A program made the translations under genes and the position numbers. Shown here in pieces: positions 36,691 through 51,200 of a stretch of 64,000 nucleotides of DNA (positions within the stretch are counted from its first letter, which is position 1; each line of letters begins with the position of its first letter). Under the pieces are notes generated by a model. The model was not told the DNA's origin, did no database searches, and saw nothing but the letters and a program-made list of their open reading frames with translations. The stretch is from Microvelia longipes (lineage: Eukaryota > Arthropoda > Insecta > Hemiptera > Veliidae), in the NCBI GenBank assembly GCA_018340805.1, contig JACMZG010000008.1, positions 18,178,676 through 18,242,675 on the forward strand, written 5' to 3'.

Positions 36691-37929
36691 GACTGTGTTA
36701 CAGCATTGGAACCCCCCCCCCCCCCTATTTTTTAAAAACATTTTGTACATTAATCTTTTGTTAAATACTTAATTAACTTAACTTAATTTAATTTAATTAG
36801 TTGTCATCCTCAATTAAGCTATTTTTTGTCAATTGCTTAGGATAAAAAAGTTGACACCAGTCTCTATTGTTTTAAATTGTCCAAGACTATATGAGGACTG
36901 AATCGAGGGCCTTCCACTTTGCTCACCTAGGCCGCTTAAGGACCACTGTTGCACTTACTGTCTGGGATAGTAGGCTAACCAGGGCAGACAAAAGGTAGGG
37001 GATCCCCTTCCTAACTACATATATAATAGAAGTCATCCACATACAGTATGATATACCGTTCAGTAAAATTTCAAAAAATAATCTCTTTAAACGACATTTA
37101 AACAAATAAAGAGAAAGCCATACAACAAGGTTCATTTTAATAAGAGCAAAGTGTTGGTGCGAGACACACACACAAATATATATATATATATTAATAAGAT
37201 TTGATTTCCAATTCCCACTACTCTTTGCCTCATTAACATGATTTTCCTTAGTGTAATTTTCTTTGGGTTAAAACAACAAATTTAAGCCATTACATCCAAA
37301 ACACATAGAATTTTGAAAACATACTGTTTATTATTTTAATGTAATAGTAATACAAATAATAATTTAAAAAACATACATTACAAAAATGAAAACAGTTAAT
37401 TTAGATAGAAAAGGGCTAGTTTTATTAGATTGACAGGAATGTAAAGAATTCATCAAATTCAATATCAGTTTATTATCAATATAGTTAAATTGTTCCTATC
37501 ATCGTATGACACACGGTTAAAATCTGTTGACAGCAGGCAAAAATAATGCTAGGGAGCCAATGAGGTTAGTCCTGGATGTTAAACCACACCCACAATTTCA
37601 TATCAGGCAAAACTCATTTGTTTCTTAACATTATTTTCCCATGTTGTCAACTAATTTTAACCACGTGACATACTCTAGTACTTAATGACTATTGACCTTT
37701 AAATGAAGTCACTTAGTAGAAGCAATCTTCATATTTATTGTCACTAGAGTGCAAAGAAACTAAGTTTAAACCCTAATAATTTAGAAAATTAAATTAAATA
37801 GATTTAAAATTCCTTAAAAAACTTCTTCTAGGAGATTTATATGAACTTAATTTGGCTATGGCAACCAAAGCCATTAATTATCAATATTAAATTTTAACAT
37901 AAATATTCCCACTACTTAATTACAGTCTA
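36691..37929. other. Intergenic and RFC5 3' flank
   Basis: No gene seen. 36895-37010 resembles 56785-56880 (ggga-agtaggctaacca motif), hinting at another repeat family. A minus-strand AATAAA at 37734-37739 could serve RFC5. Confidence 0.45.
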
Positions 37930-38320
37930 TCGTTTAGTTTAAAAATTCCCAAGGCCATAAGCATTTAGGGGATTGACCAATCAGAGAAGCTGCTGCCAAC
38001 CCCTCACTTGAAAAGTGGAAAAAATCCCTGCCACCATAACCGAAGTAGGGAAATATCCTTTTTCCAGCAATCTTTCACTTTGTTAGTGGTTCTTCTTTTG
38101 TTTACATTATTTTGAAAACTACTTTCAAATTAATCATAAAAATGATATTATAAAATAAAACTACACAAAAGAAATGTAAAAAACCATCGCCAAGAAAATA
38201 TGGGTAAAATAACCTGATTTGTTTACATAGTTTTTTCCCACTCCCTTCCTGCCGGGATTTTTTTTTAGATCGGCGGTGCCTAAACTGACCTGTCAAAATT
38301 TTTAAAGTAGTGGATAGACT
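37930..38320 (-). mobile_element. Internal fragment of the TIR element
   Basis: The reverse complement matches about 4430-4830 of the ~1-kb element (dgattgaccaatcagagaag/ctgcttctctgattggtcga, 'atcgccaagaaaatatgg', 'gcctaaactgacctgtca'). Both terminal repeats are missing. It abuts the 3' end of RFC5. Confidence 0.75.
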
Positions 38321-38378
38321 GGAAGTTTTGGTAAATATCTTGTACTTACAATCATTATTTTAAAGTTTTTAAACATAG

Positions 38379-40628
38379 CTAATTTTCGGGGCAATCAATC
38401 TTAGACCTAGAGAGGTGAAAGGAAGCAACCAGACTACTGAGCTGAATATTCTCAGGGGCACCACTGGTGAGGCGTAATTCTATGTCTGACATCTTCATAA
38501 GCAATTCACACAATACTTCACTCGGCATCTCAACTTAAACAACATCAAAAACTCAGTTAAAGGCATCATGAGACTTAACTTTCCAAAGTTACCAAGAGTG
38601 GTATCGAAATTACCATATTTGGTAACAGTTACCAAAATAAACTCACAAATTTAAAATAGCAAGAGTCAATTTGCAGGAGATAGAGATTCTTTTCCAAAGT
38701 TAAAGACCATATTGTCTCATTATTTTTAAGAATTTAATATTGGTGCATATAAACGTGACACAAATTTATTCATATTTATAAAGAAATACAGGTAATATTT
38801 ATTACAATCAAGCCATATTTACACAAAATGATAAGAAGTAATATTTTTTGTAATAGACATTCAACTCATATTTTAAGACTTTTTACTTCTTCTCATTTAT
38901 ACAGCATGTATATAGGAAAAGTATTGTATTTGCAAATAAATCCGAAACCGCGATGTCACCAGAATTATCTGTTTCAGGGTTTTTATACCTCTTAAGTGGT
39001 TTTTCTTCAAATTGGGTAGGCTATAAATTTTTTTAAATTAATTTAAACAAGCGTGAAATACTTACTTCTATGTATTAGTTCATGTATCTCTTGTAATATA
39101 TCTTGTAGAGCTAATCCCTTGGCTATCTGTAGTTCATGTATCACTGTAACCAATAAACAAGAATTTTGTCAAACATAATGGAATTATTAAATACAGGGTG
39201 TAAGGAGATATATGTAAAAAAATCGAGTATGGGGTATCTCTGAACTTTTCCTCATCACACCGGATTCACTAGCTCATGCTCCCTGCTTCTGACACCCTTC
39301 GCTCGTCCTCAGAATATACAATTCACCAAATTTATACTGCAACATGTCTTCGGACTCACTTCGCTAGATTTCAGAGAATAAATGCATACATTTCATTCTC
39401 AGCAGTCACCCATACAACACTGACCACACTCTATATTACTTAAGTTTTCTGATCCAACAAAAATTATGGATATAGTTGTCTTATTGAAACAAAATTTTGT
39501 GTAGTTATTTATTAAGTAAAGGTATACATTTGTATTAAATTTCAACTCAATTGAATCATTTAATGAATTTTACAATTTTTTAAAAAACGTACACAAGTCA
39601 TTCTATAAAACTTGAACTAATACTGATAATGAGATGAAACTTAGCACATATGTTAGTCTTATACATGGCCACATGAGTGCCAAATTTCAATCGGATGGCA
39701 TAATTTTTCCACGTTTTATGATTTTTTGAAATTTTTGCCGAGTCATTATTGCAGGTTAGTGACATCATAAAAATTATTTTCCAAATAGCACAACTACAGC
39801 GGTACACTAGGAGCTACGATGATAACAGACACACACATTCACACAGACAACTTTGAGATAACTACTCAGAAGGCCTTTAAACCCCCTGAAACGGACAATT
39901 CCAGTTTTATCCTGGTCTCAGATTTTTCACAAACACAATACTTTTCCTATATACCTACAGCATTAATGAGGCAAAGTAATAAAAGAAGGCAATTCTAGAC
40001 TTAATTCGCACCAAATTTAGGTAATCCTTTTTAATTCCGATACCTAAGCATTTTGCTGCAATTACACCTTCAGTAAAATTTTTAAAGTGTAGCTGACATA
40101 CTTTATTTAATAAATCTTTAAATTAATCAGAAATTTAATCTTCAAAGCTACAAAGTATTCTTAGAAAGCTTATAAAATTTCCTAAAAATTAATGGCATTA
40201 ATAAATTTGATATTCATAAATTAATATGCAATTAATAACTTTATTAATGGTAAATATTTTTTAGAAAATTCTATAAGCTTTTTAACGACATTTAATATGT
40301 ACCTTTAAAAATTAAATTTCCAACAGATATAAGCAAAATAAGGCAGCAACATCTGAAAAATTAACAAAATGTACAATAGCAGTAAAAACAGTGAGGAATC
40401 GGAATATTAAAGAGGTACCCAAATTGGTTCCAAATTATTTCTATAATCCCCTCCTTTCATTTTTACACAAACCGCCTAAAAGAACTGATAGAAACAAAAG
40501 AAATAAATGTCTTTCCCTGAAATAGGATAAAGATTAAATAAAAAAAGTATTGAATATCTAACAAGAATGACCTAATATTATATTTCATTTTCTTATGAAC
40601 AGATTCTCTTTGAAAGAATTTGCTAAAA

Positions 40629-40711
<83 letters not shown>

Positions 40712-43700
40712 TATATTATATATATATATACACATTAAAATATATAAAGTTAATATATTAACATATATAAATTTGCAAACAATGTGGTGTGTGTTACACT
40801 GTGCCAGCTACTTTGTTAGCAAATTCTTTCAAAGATAATCTGTTGATAAGAAAATGAAACTAATGCAACCAATTTAGATACCATCATAATAATAGTTCAA
40901 TATGAAAACAATTTACAATATATTACAAATGGTCTATGTACTTGTATAGGCCTGAGTGAAGTCTGAGTTAAGAAGCCACATAACAACATTATTAATGTCA
41001 GTTTTGGTGGGGTGTCCAACACATGTGTAGACATTGTCATCATTGACTTGAGTGAAAGCAGTGGCACAGCTCTGCAGTATGTTGAGTACTTTCCTCATAT
41101 CTCCACCTGCGAGGTCTATCAGTGCTTTCTTACCATCTTCAGTTACCTTTAAACTAAAATAGGAAAAACACATTTATTAAAATTCAAAATTAATAGGATA
41201 GATACAATAATTACGATTTTTTGCTGATTAATTACATCAGGGGAAGGCTTATAGTAGTTTATGGTAGACATTAGTTTTTATCATGCTGTGTCTGTTTGTC
41301 TGTCTGTGTCACGCATAGTTTATTGTTAACGCTAAGTTTGAACTAGATTAAATACTTCCTTGATTTTTCCCTGAAGTTTTGATGCTTCAAGAACTATGGC
41401 TAATGATTGACAAAACACAATAGAAGCAAATTCAAAACATACTCCAACACAAACAGCTCCAGTAGTATTTTCACTTTTCCGCATTTATACCGTAGGCAAA
41501 TAGAAAAAATATTGTTTGCAAAAATCAAAGAATTTCAGCTGAATTATCTGCATCAGGTGTTTTTAGACCCCCTAATTGGTTTTCACAAAGTTGTCTATCT
41601 GTGCTTGTGTGTATCTGTTATCATCGCATCTTCCAGTTTATTTATACTAGACAATGGAACTCTATCGATTTTCAGGTCTAATTGTGCTATGTGAAAAATA
41701 ATATTTCTACGATGTCATTAACAGGCAATAATGACTCGGCAAAAATTCAAACAACGTGGACTTTATAAAAAGGTTTTATCAATTTGAAATTTGGCACAAT
41801 TATAGTCATATATAAGAACAACATATGTGCCAAGTTTCATCTTAATATGGCTAGTATAGCTATGGTTTTTTTGGATTATAAAAGTTAAGCAGAATTGAAT
41901 ATGGTCATTGCCTGGATAGGTGACTGCTGGCAATAAATAAATGTATTTACTGTCTGAGGACGAGTGAAGCAAGTCTTAAAACCTGTTGCACTACATTTTG
42001 TGATTTAAATATTCTGAGGACAAGCGAGGGGAGTCCAAATAAGTGGGGATGAGCTTAGCAAATCTGATGTGGTGAGAAAACTCCACCTTGCTTAGGAAAA
42101 GTTAATGAGTAACAGCATTTGAGCATTTTATACAATATATTAAGCACTCTGTTATCATTCTAGATGAAAGCATTTATCTACAAAAGACATTGATACAAGT
42201 CTACAATTTGTGCTTATGCCAGTCTACAATAGGTCTACTGTGTTTTCAGTACAATCCAGATTTCCACCTACAACACATAACTAGTACAGAATTTGATGGT
42301 TACTTATTTAGTTTTGAAGTAATGAACACACCAGATGATTCACTTCAGTGAAGCGAATCCTCTCATAGGATTTTACTTTTATGCTGTTTCATTATAATTT
42401 GATCAGCCAAGCTGTATACTCATACATACACAAAGGCACATTTTTTTAGATTTTTGGCATCTATAGGGGCAGGGCTGAAATTATGATATTTGGTGAATAC
42501 AGTGGATATAATGTTTTTTGCTAATTTCATGCTCCTCCCTCTTCTTAGGAGGTAGAAAAGCAAAATGAATAAAACACTTGGTTTAAAATTTTATATTAAA
42601 ACAACTAATAGTAAAAAATATGTTAACTTACTTTTCTTGTTGTATAATATAATCTAACCTAGGAACAATTTGTTTAGAATCAAGAGGTCCAAAGCGAAAC
42701 CTGGTGCATCTCGATTGTAAAGCCGGAATTATTTTACTCAAATAATTACATATTAAACAGAATCGTACATTATCTGTGAACTTCTCTATAACTGTAACAA
42801 ATTGACAATAACACAGTTGTAAGTTAATAAACTATGTAGGCTTCTGCGGTTATTGTCATCAAGATTTAGGTCTTCCACTGCTGAAAGCATCTTGAGGGAT
42901 GTAGGACATCATGGATGAAAACATAATACTCTACAAAACTGATTGACTTCAGTCAGATGCGGTCACCACCAGAAAACCTAAATCTTCAGCATTGTAAGTT
43001 TTTGAAAACAATATTTTTAGGATATAATTTACTATAACATTTTGTCACTAAATAATTAAATTAATAATGCAGGAAATCGAAGATAATAATAATGCTGGTT
43101 GAGAGCCTTGCGACTCATCAAGGATAACCCCTGCGGGCACAACCTCAGGTGTTAGTGGCAACGATTATGCTCAAAATATATTCTAAAGTAGGCAATAATT
43201 TATTTAAACAATATTCCTATATAAACTGAGAGCGTAACTTGAATCTAGGCAAAAATCTAGGAAAAAGCTAGGCAAAAATATGATATTCATTGTCTATTGT
43301 ATTTAATGCAACAGGTATATTAAACCATATATAAATAAAAAGTATATAGATAAAGTTTTGTTTGCATACTTCTTCTAAGAGCATTTTGAGCATCATTAGT
43401 CATAGCATCAGCTTCATCCAGTATGATTAGTTTATAACCAGATTTAAATATAGTTCTAGTGCTAGCAAAGTTCATAATCTGACCTCTGACTATACCAATA
43501 CCTCTGTCATCTGAGGCATTTAACTCCATAACCTAAAAGTAAACACACATTACTGTACAACTCAAAGCAAGACAAAATAATTTAAAACAAACAAAACCAC
43601 AAAATGTGAATCCTTCTTTTAGATTCTAGACTGACTTGAAGAAAAATTTATATTAAATAATACTTTAATATAAATACTATATTTATATTAAACTATTAAC

Positions 43701-46700
43701 TAATTTATATTAAATACTTTGATTATATTAAATAATCAAAGATTAAGATGCAACCTCAATAAAAACACCGGCAGCAATTTGTCCACAAAGAGGTTTTGTT
43801 GAACTCAGAACCATTTAAAGTATCACTAGAAATATTTTTAGAAAAACACACTTTCTAAAAATTAATAAATTTCAACCACTTAGGATTTTGCCCAAACTTT
43901 CATCAGTTTTTCTTCTCATAGGCTTGGTTTTTTAACCAAGTTTCTTAAAAAGAAGTTAAGCTGTCGACAAAAGTACTGATACAAAATACCAAAAATATTT
44001 TTTTTTAATTTTTGGGATCTGAGAGGTGTTAGTACATCATGCCATAATATAGAATTTTGATATCTCATTACCGCAAAATTAAAGGTTTTAAAAAAAAGTT
44101 AAAGAGTAACTTTGTCTTATACCAAACAAAAAAATAAAATTTATTTTCTATTTCAAAGTAAAAAAAAGCAAAAATTTTCAAACAGACAAAATAGAATACT
44201 GGTATTTGTTAATCAATTAAGATTTTTGATTTGAAATAAGACTAATTTAATTTTAAATTTTTTCCCTAAACATTGAATTTAAAACATTAAAATTCAATAT
44301 TTGTAATTTTAAAAAACCAAATGTTTTCTTTTTCAAAGAACTTTCCAAATATGCATAATAATATATCCAAAATGACAGCAACCAAAATAGTAGAAAAAAA
44401 GGGCACCTACTGAAAAAAAAAAGTTTTATACAAGATGAAGGCAGCAAGTAATTGCAGTTTGATAACTCATAGATAAATAGAAATTATTAGCTGTTTTCAA
44501 ACGTTTTCCATAAGTATGTAATAGATAAAGTAAACAGCAAGTACCATTTTATGAAAATAAAAGAAAAAGAAAATATAAATTTGTTTTCAATAACCTCAAC
44601 TAAAGCTGATTTTAATAATATTATGTAATATGCAAGTTAAACAAGTTATTGTACAATAAATCTTCATCTTTTAATTATGTTTCAATAAAAGGTTCATTCA
44701 TTCAATATTTACCATAGAATTAAACTGTCCTTTGCTGTAAAGTTGTCTAGCACAGGCTAATATAGTACTAGTCTTCCCTGTACCTGGAGGTCCATAAAAT
44801 AGTAGATGTGGCAACTGATCTTCTTTTATAAACTTGTTAACTGAAAAATTGCAAACAAGTATTTACTACAAACATATTAAATCAAAATGAAGCAGAATTT
44901 AATTTAGATTATCATAATTTTTAGCAGTAAACTAGACTATTAAGAACTAGACTAATGTGAGAATCAGTTTAAGGCTTGGTAAAAATTTTTGCCAAGCTCT
45001 TATGATAAAAAACTCAATTGGAAGAGGCAAAAATTAATTACAAAAACAAAACTGCAAAGTCAGGAAACCAGCAAGACTAATAAAGAAAAATTGTATGAGA
45101 AATAAAATACACAGAGCATTTGACTGGGTAAAGGAAATTCAATCAAGAGAAGATTGTACTGCTTCCATTTTAACTAGACATTATCTTTAACCATAAATTA
45201 ATTCTAAAGAATAATCTGAGAACAAACTCAATTAACCACTGCTTAGGCTGATTTAATCTTATAAAACTATAAGCCAATATTGTAAATTTTAAAATGTAAT
45301 ATGGATTAATAAATGGTATATTATTATTATATCTTTAACCAAAACAAACCTCCTCACATCCAAAAAACAAGAGGCCTTTCGCCTCTTTGCCGCTCGGCTG
45401 CCTCCATGGTTATGGTTATAGTACTTTATCATGGCATACTGCCACAATATAAGTGAATTTTCAAATGTATTAGTCAAACAACTTGATTTTTTACATTATG
45501 TCAATTAATAACATAATGTTCTGTTTGACATATATATGTCTATCAATAAAATTTTTATTCTTACCGCCACTATACAGGCCAATCTTTTATCTGGTTCCTC
45601 ATATTTATTGGCAATATTTATTGATTTCTGCAGAGCATTTGACTCCCTGAACACGAGTTACTTTGGAGGAAACTGTTTCTACTTGGAATGAGTGGTAAAA
45701 TTATACGAATCCTTATTTCTCTATACTCCAAAGCCACTGCTATTATTCAAAATGGAGATGAAAACACTCCTAGAGTAAACATCACTACTGGAATACTACA
45801 GGGTGAACCGCTCTCAGCCATAATTTTTAGTCTTTTTATTGCTGATCTCATTACTTTCTTGCATGAAAAAGGTTTTAAGGGCATCACTATCAGCACATTT
45901 AAAAAATTGCTGGCCCTGCTCTTAGCGGATGATGTTGTTTATTTCTGTAACTCTTGGTCTGATGCCCAAGATATTCTTCATGCTCTTAAAGAATACTGCT
46001 CATTAAATGGGCTGGTAGTTAACATTGAAAATACTAAAGTCATACAGTTCTGTAAAGGCACCAAACTTAAAAAACTCAGACCCCTGATGTATAACAACCA
46101 AACATTAGAATATGTTAATAATTTCACATATTTGGGTGTAAAATTTGCATCTTCTTGCAAATTCCTTAAGGCCACCGATCATGCTGTCTCCAAAGCAAAC
46201 ATAGCACTAAGCAAGGCACGTTCCATTCTTACTCACTCCAAATCTGATTCATGGGAGTCTAAAACCCAACTTTTCACCTCTCTAGTTGCCTCAACCCTTC
46301 TTTATGGATCTGAGGTCTGGAGCCTCAGGTATCTTGAGAAACTAGAGGCTGTTCAATCTAAATTTTATAAATCACTGTATTTCTGGCCTTCAAGTACCCC
46401 TCATTACATCCTAAGGCTTGAGCTTGGTATTCAAGCGATATCAGTGAAAGTTTTCTCGCATACTGTTTCGTTGTGGATGAAAATTCTATCCATGAAACAA
46501 CATAGACTGCCCTATATCTGCCTCCAAAGACTGATTCAGTTAGACAGTAAAATCAGCAATGGTCTTCCTCTTAATTGGGCGTCACAATTCAAAGCCCTTT
46601 TGACTAATATCGGTGAGGAGGACATGTTCACTCACGACTATGAAATTTTCAAGAACTTATGTAACTCAGTTATAACTAAATTTACAAACCATAGTTTTAG

Positions 46701-47375
46701 TACAGACATACAGAAAATTTATAATAGTAATTTCTTTCCAGATTATAGGTATCTATCCTCTTTCTCATTCCAAGGTGAACAGTATCTCAAATTTAGATGC
46801 ATTCTATCCAAACTAAGAGTATGCTCTCAGCTCAGAATTAATAATCTTCCTGTTCTTAACTTTTACTTTAACAAACAAAAAAAATCCATAGACTTTGACA
46901 AGAAGTGTAACATAGCAACCAATTCAAAATACCATGTTCTTATCACCTGTCCAGCCTTAAGTGAGCTCAGATCCAAATATCTCGATATAACAAATATCAG
47001 TGAACATAACTTCTATGATTTCCTATCCCTTCACAATATAGAAGGGGTCAACAGTTAATTTTATTTTATAAGTGGGGCTCTCAAGCTTGAACCAACATGA
47101 TACCTGTGTTGACATTTCATGATGTCCATTTCATCTGTTTAAAGCTTGGAAAACCTCTATGTTTGGCCATTCATAGTTTGCTCCCTAACAAGATATATAT
47201 TAGTTAATTTTATTTTTATGTTTTCCTTATAAAAAGAAAAATTTCAGAAGTTTAATTTTATTTTCATTTTAATTGCTTTGCCCAAAGTATGGCTAATAAC
47301 CATGGCATCTCTTTATAACCACCATTTTTACATGTAATAAATTTGTAGAAACTTAAATGTTTATAACAAACAAAG

Positions 47376-47468
<93 letters not shown>

Positions 47469-48182
47469 TTGACATGGGAAGTCCCCTTCCAAAAAATCTA
47501 CCTCCCCCCACTCCCTACTCTACGACCTCAATCTCATAACACTAAATTATTTGGCTCCGTATCGTTCCGTCGACAAATCACTTCGTCGACAAATCATTCC
47601 ATCGACAAATCATAGCGTCGACAAATCATTGCGTCGACAAATCGTTCCATCGACAAATAATTTGAGTTTGTCGACGGAATGATTTGTCGACGGAACGAAT
47701 CGGGTTGTTGCGTCGACAAATCATTCCATCGACAAATCATTCCGTCGACAAGTTATTTGTCGACGGAACGATTTGTCGACGCTGTGATCTGTCGATGGAA
47801 TGATTTGTCGACGCAAACAACCGGTTCGTTCCGTCGACAAATCATTCCGTCGACAAATCATTGCGTCGACAAATAATCTGTCGATGTAATGATTTGTCGA
47901 CGCAATGATTTGTCGACGGAATGATTTGTCGACGGAACGAATCGGGTTGTTGCGTCGACAAATCATTCCATCGACAGATCACTGCGTCGACAAATCGTTC
48001 CGTCGACAAATATTTTTGGGATACTATTTTTGCAATTCCAGCCTGTATTGTTCAATTGTCTACTTGCATTATGTCAGGCGTTTTAAATTATTTTTTAAGA
48101 ACTGCGATAGGACAACATAATTATTTGTGAATATGAAGGATGTAAATTTTCTATGATTATATATATTAATAAATATATATAT

Positions 48183-48251
<69 letters not shown>

Positions 48252-51200
48252 ATATACAAATAATATACTTAATTAGGAATGGTTATAAAAAAACCTAATT
48301 TTTTTATAGAGATTGTCTACCAAAATCTATTTAATAATTTTGAATTCACATACTTTATTTGATAATATATAAACAAGAAATTAACTTCTTAAAATTACGT
48401 TTTATAGTTTTGTAATAATTAATATATCTGTTAATCGTAACTGCGCTTTACGTTTAACATTGCGGTCGTGTTGGATGTTGGACTTGAAAGTAGCATTACT
48501 ATTTGTATTTGCTTATTACTAAAAATGAGAATGATTTTTCCTTTTTAGTAATAAGGGGGAGCAAATAAATCTCTACTCTGCTTTGTTCCACTTCTTCTCC
48601 TTGCCTTACATTTCAAAGGTATGCAATTAACAATACATCTAAACACTAATGTCTACAGATTTGTCGACGGAACGAACCGGGTTGTTGCGTCGACAAATCA
48701 TTGCATCATTTGTCCGACGGTTGTCGATCGTCGACGGAACGAAAACGAGTTGTTGCGTCGACAAATCATTCCGTCGACAAATCACTCCGTCGACAAATCA
48801 TTGCATCGACAAGTTATTTGTCGACGGAGTGATTTGTCGACAGAATGATTTGTCGATGCAATGATTTGTCGACGGAACGAAACGAGTTGTTGCGTCGACA
48901 AATCATTCCGTCGACAAATCACTCCGTCGACAAATCATTGCATCGACAAGTTATTTGTCGACGGAGTGATTTGTCGACGGAATGATTTGTCGACGCAACA
49001 ACTCGTTTCGTTCCGTCGACAAATTTTTCCGTCGACCGTCGACGGAGTGATTTGTCGACGGAATGATTTGTCGACGGAACGACATCACACCAATTATTTG
49101 TACGGGTTAAGTCTGGTTGCGAAAATTTCCATTCTCCATAACGCTACCACAAGCTGTTTAAGAGCTTCTCATAAGTTAACATAGGTTGGAATTTGAGCTG
49201 TCACACAACGGACACTTATCACCACCAAATTTCTGTGAATCCATCTTTAATTGTAATACAACATGCAAAGACCAAAGTTTATAGCTATTTTACCAAATGA
49301 ATCAAGAAATCCTCAAACACAAATCTTCCGACAGACTCTCTTGACTCCTTCCCCCTAAATATGAATTTTTCTTTGTGTAACATTGATTTAGCTAACCAAA
49401 GATACATGTAGCAGTCACAAAGTTCAAAATGTAATCAAACTATAGCTTCCCATGGATAAATATTTGTCAATTGCAAAGGGATCGAGTTCAGAACACAAAA
49501 CCAACAATACATATAACGCATAACACAATATGCTACTATTATAAAACATAAAAAATAACTTTTAACTAAAATAAGGAAAAATCTATAACATTATGTTACT
49601 AAAAAAACAAGTCAAAATACTTACTTGTTCTGATAATGTCAGTGTGTGAAATAAGGTCATCCAGAGTTGCAGGACGATATTTTTCTACCCTGAAAGTTAA
49701 AGGAAAAAACTTGTTAAGAAACAGTTATAAGTTTTAGTTTTCCCAAACAGGTCCTAAAAACCATAGATAAACAATATTAACATAGATGGTTCACTCCCAA
49801 GTGTAGTAGGAACACTCAATTGACAAGTTTTTGTTTATGATTTAAGTTGGGGGCCTCATCACTAGAGTCTTGAAGAGCGATAGTAGTAAAAATATATTTG
49901 CTCTATTCTCTACTAGATTGTGCTGTAGTATTTTTTTAAATACAAACAGTTGCCAATCGTTAAGTAAAATAAAAGTAAACAAAGATCTATGGTATGCTGT
50001 AGTATTCGCAATGTATTTTTGTTTTTCAAAACTTAGGGGCCTCATCACGCGAAGCAGCACCATTGTTTTCTTAAAAAAATAACAATAATTCATTTTCAGT
50101 GTTTTAGACTTAAGATTTAAATTTGCTATCTGAATATAAGATAGCGGCGCAAACGGATAAGTAAAGGAAACAAACAAATTAAAACCCTGACATTAGAGGT
50201 TCAAATCCAAGGGAGGACGACAGTATGGGAGAAGTAAGTGAGAAATTAAATTTTTCACTTTTTACCAATTTATACGATTTTCTTATAGAGCTTTCTTGGG
50301 ATCACTCATCCATCGACTCCTCATCATTCTAGCGCTGAAAAGCGGATAGAAAGACTAGATTACCCTCAACAGCTTGTTGTTTAGTTGAATAATAATAAAT
50401 AAATAAAAATTACAGAAATAAAAATTTCTGACAGTTTCACGCTTCCACCACTAGACTGTACTACTTGAGCCTCCTGCATCCCATCAACTATTTTTTTTTA
50501 AATCTTTGAGTGAACCATCTATGCTTGTTTATCTATGCTAAAAACCTCATAAGCAAAACATCATACTATGATAAACAGTTGCGATCCATCTTGTGAACAG
50601 AGGCTGAGATATATACTATGTTTAATAGTAACATGGGTTATGACCCACATCAATAAGCACTCATAAGGTGAAAAATAATGATCCTTACTAGAGTGGAATT
50701 AAATTTCAAATATTCATTATTAAATTTCATTCAACCTACAATGTAATTGAAGTGACGTATAAATAAGAGGTCAGTGGTCGGGACAGTTTTACATCTCTGT
50801 CTCTCAACATAGACCCAAGTCCATTTGTCAAAATTATAATTAAATAATAATAATAATAATTAATAATAGTTTTTTTAAAATATTAAGGTGGTTTTGTTAA
50901 TAAAAAACTTGATTAAAAAAATATAATAAAAATAGGCTGCCAAATATGACTAAAGGCATTATAATGCGTGCTGCCTTATAATTGTGGTATACCCTGGAAG
51001 AAAAATGTCAGTGAGGTGTAGGGCTAGCTTGGTCTAGTTTTTTAAAAACCCTTTAATTAAATCATTATATATTACTATTATTATATTATATTATTAATAT
51101 TATATTATTATAAACTCTATCAGCTTGAGAAATAATAACATAAATATTAAATAATTTGTTTATGATTTCACAAAAATTTGACAGAAAAAAGATGTGCTGG

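Noticed and set aside
45289..45477. 62-codon minus-strand frame
   Set aside because: It covers the degraded hairpin cluster and has no family resemblance.
47679..49184. Open frames with repeated [10 protein letters not shown] or VDKSFRRQI words
   Set aside because: They are by-products of the 16-bp GTCGAC arrays, present on both strands, with no start context or splice support.
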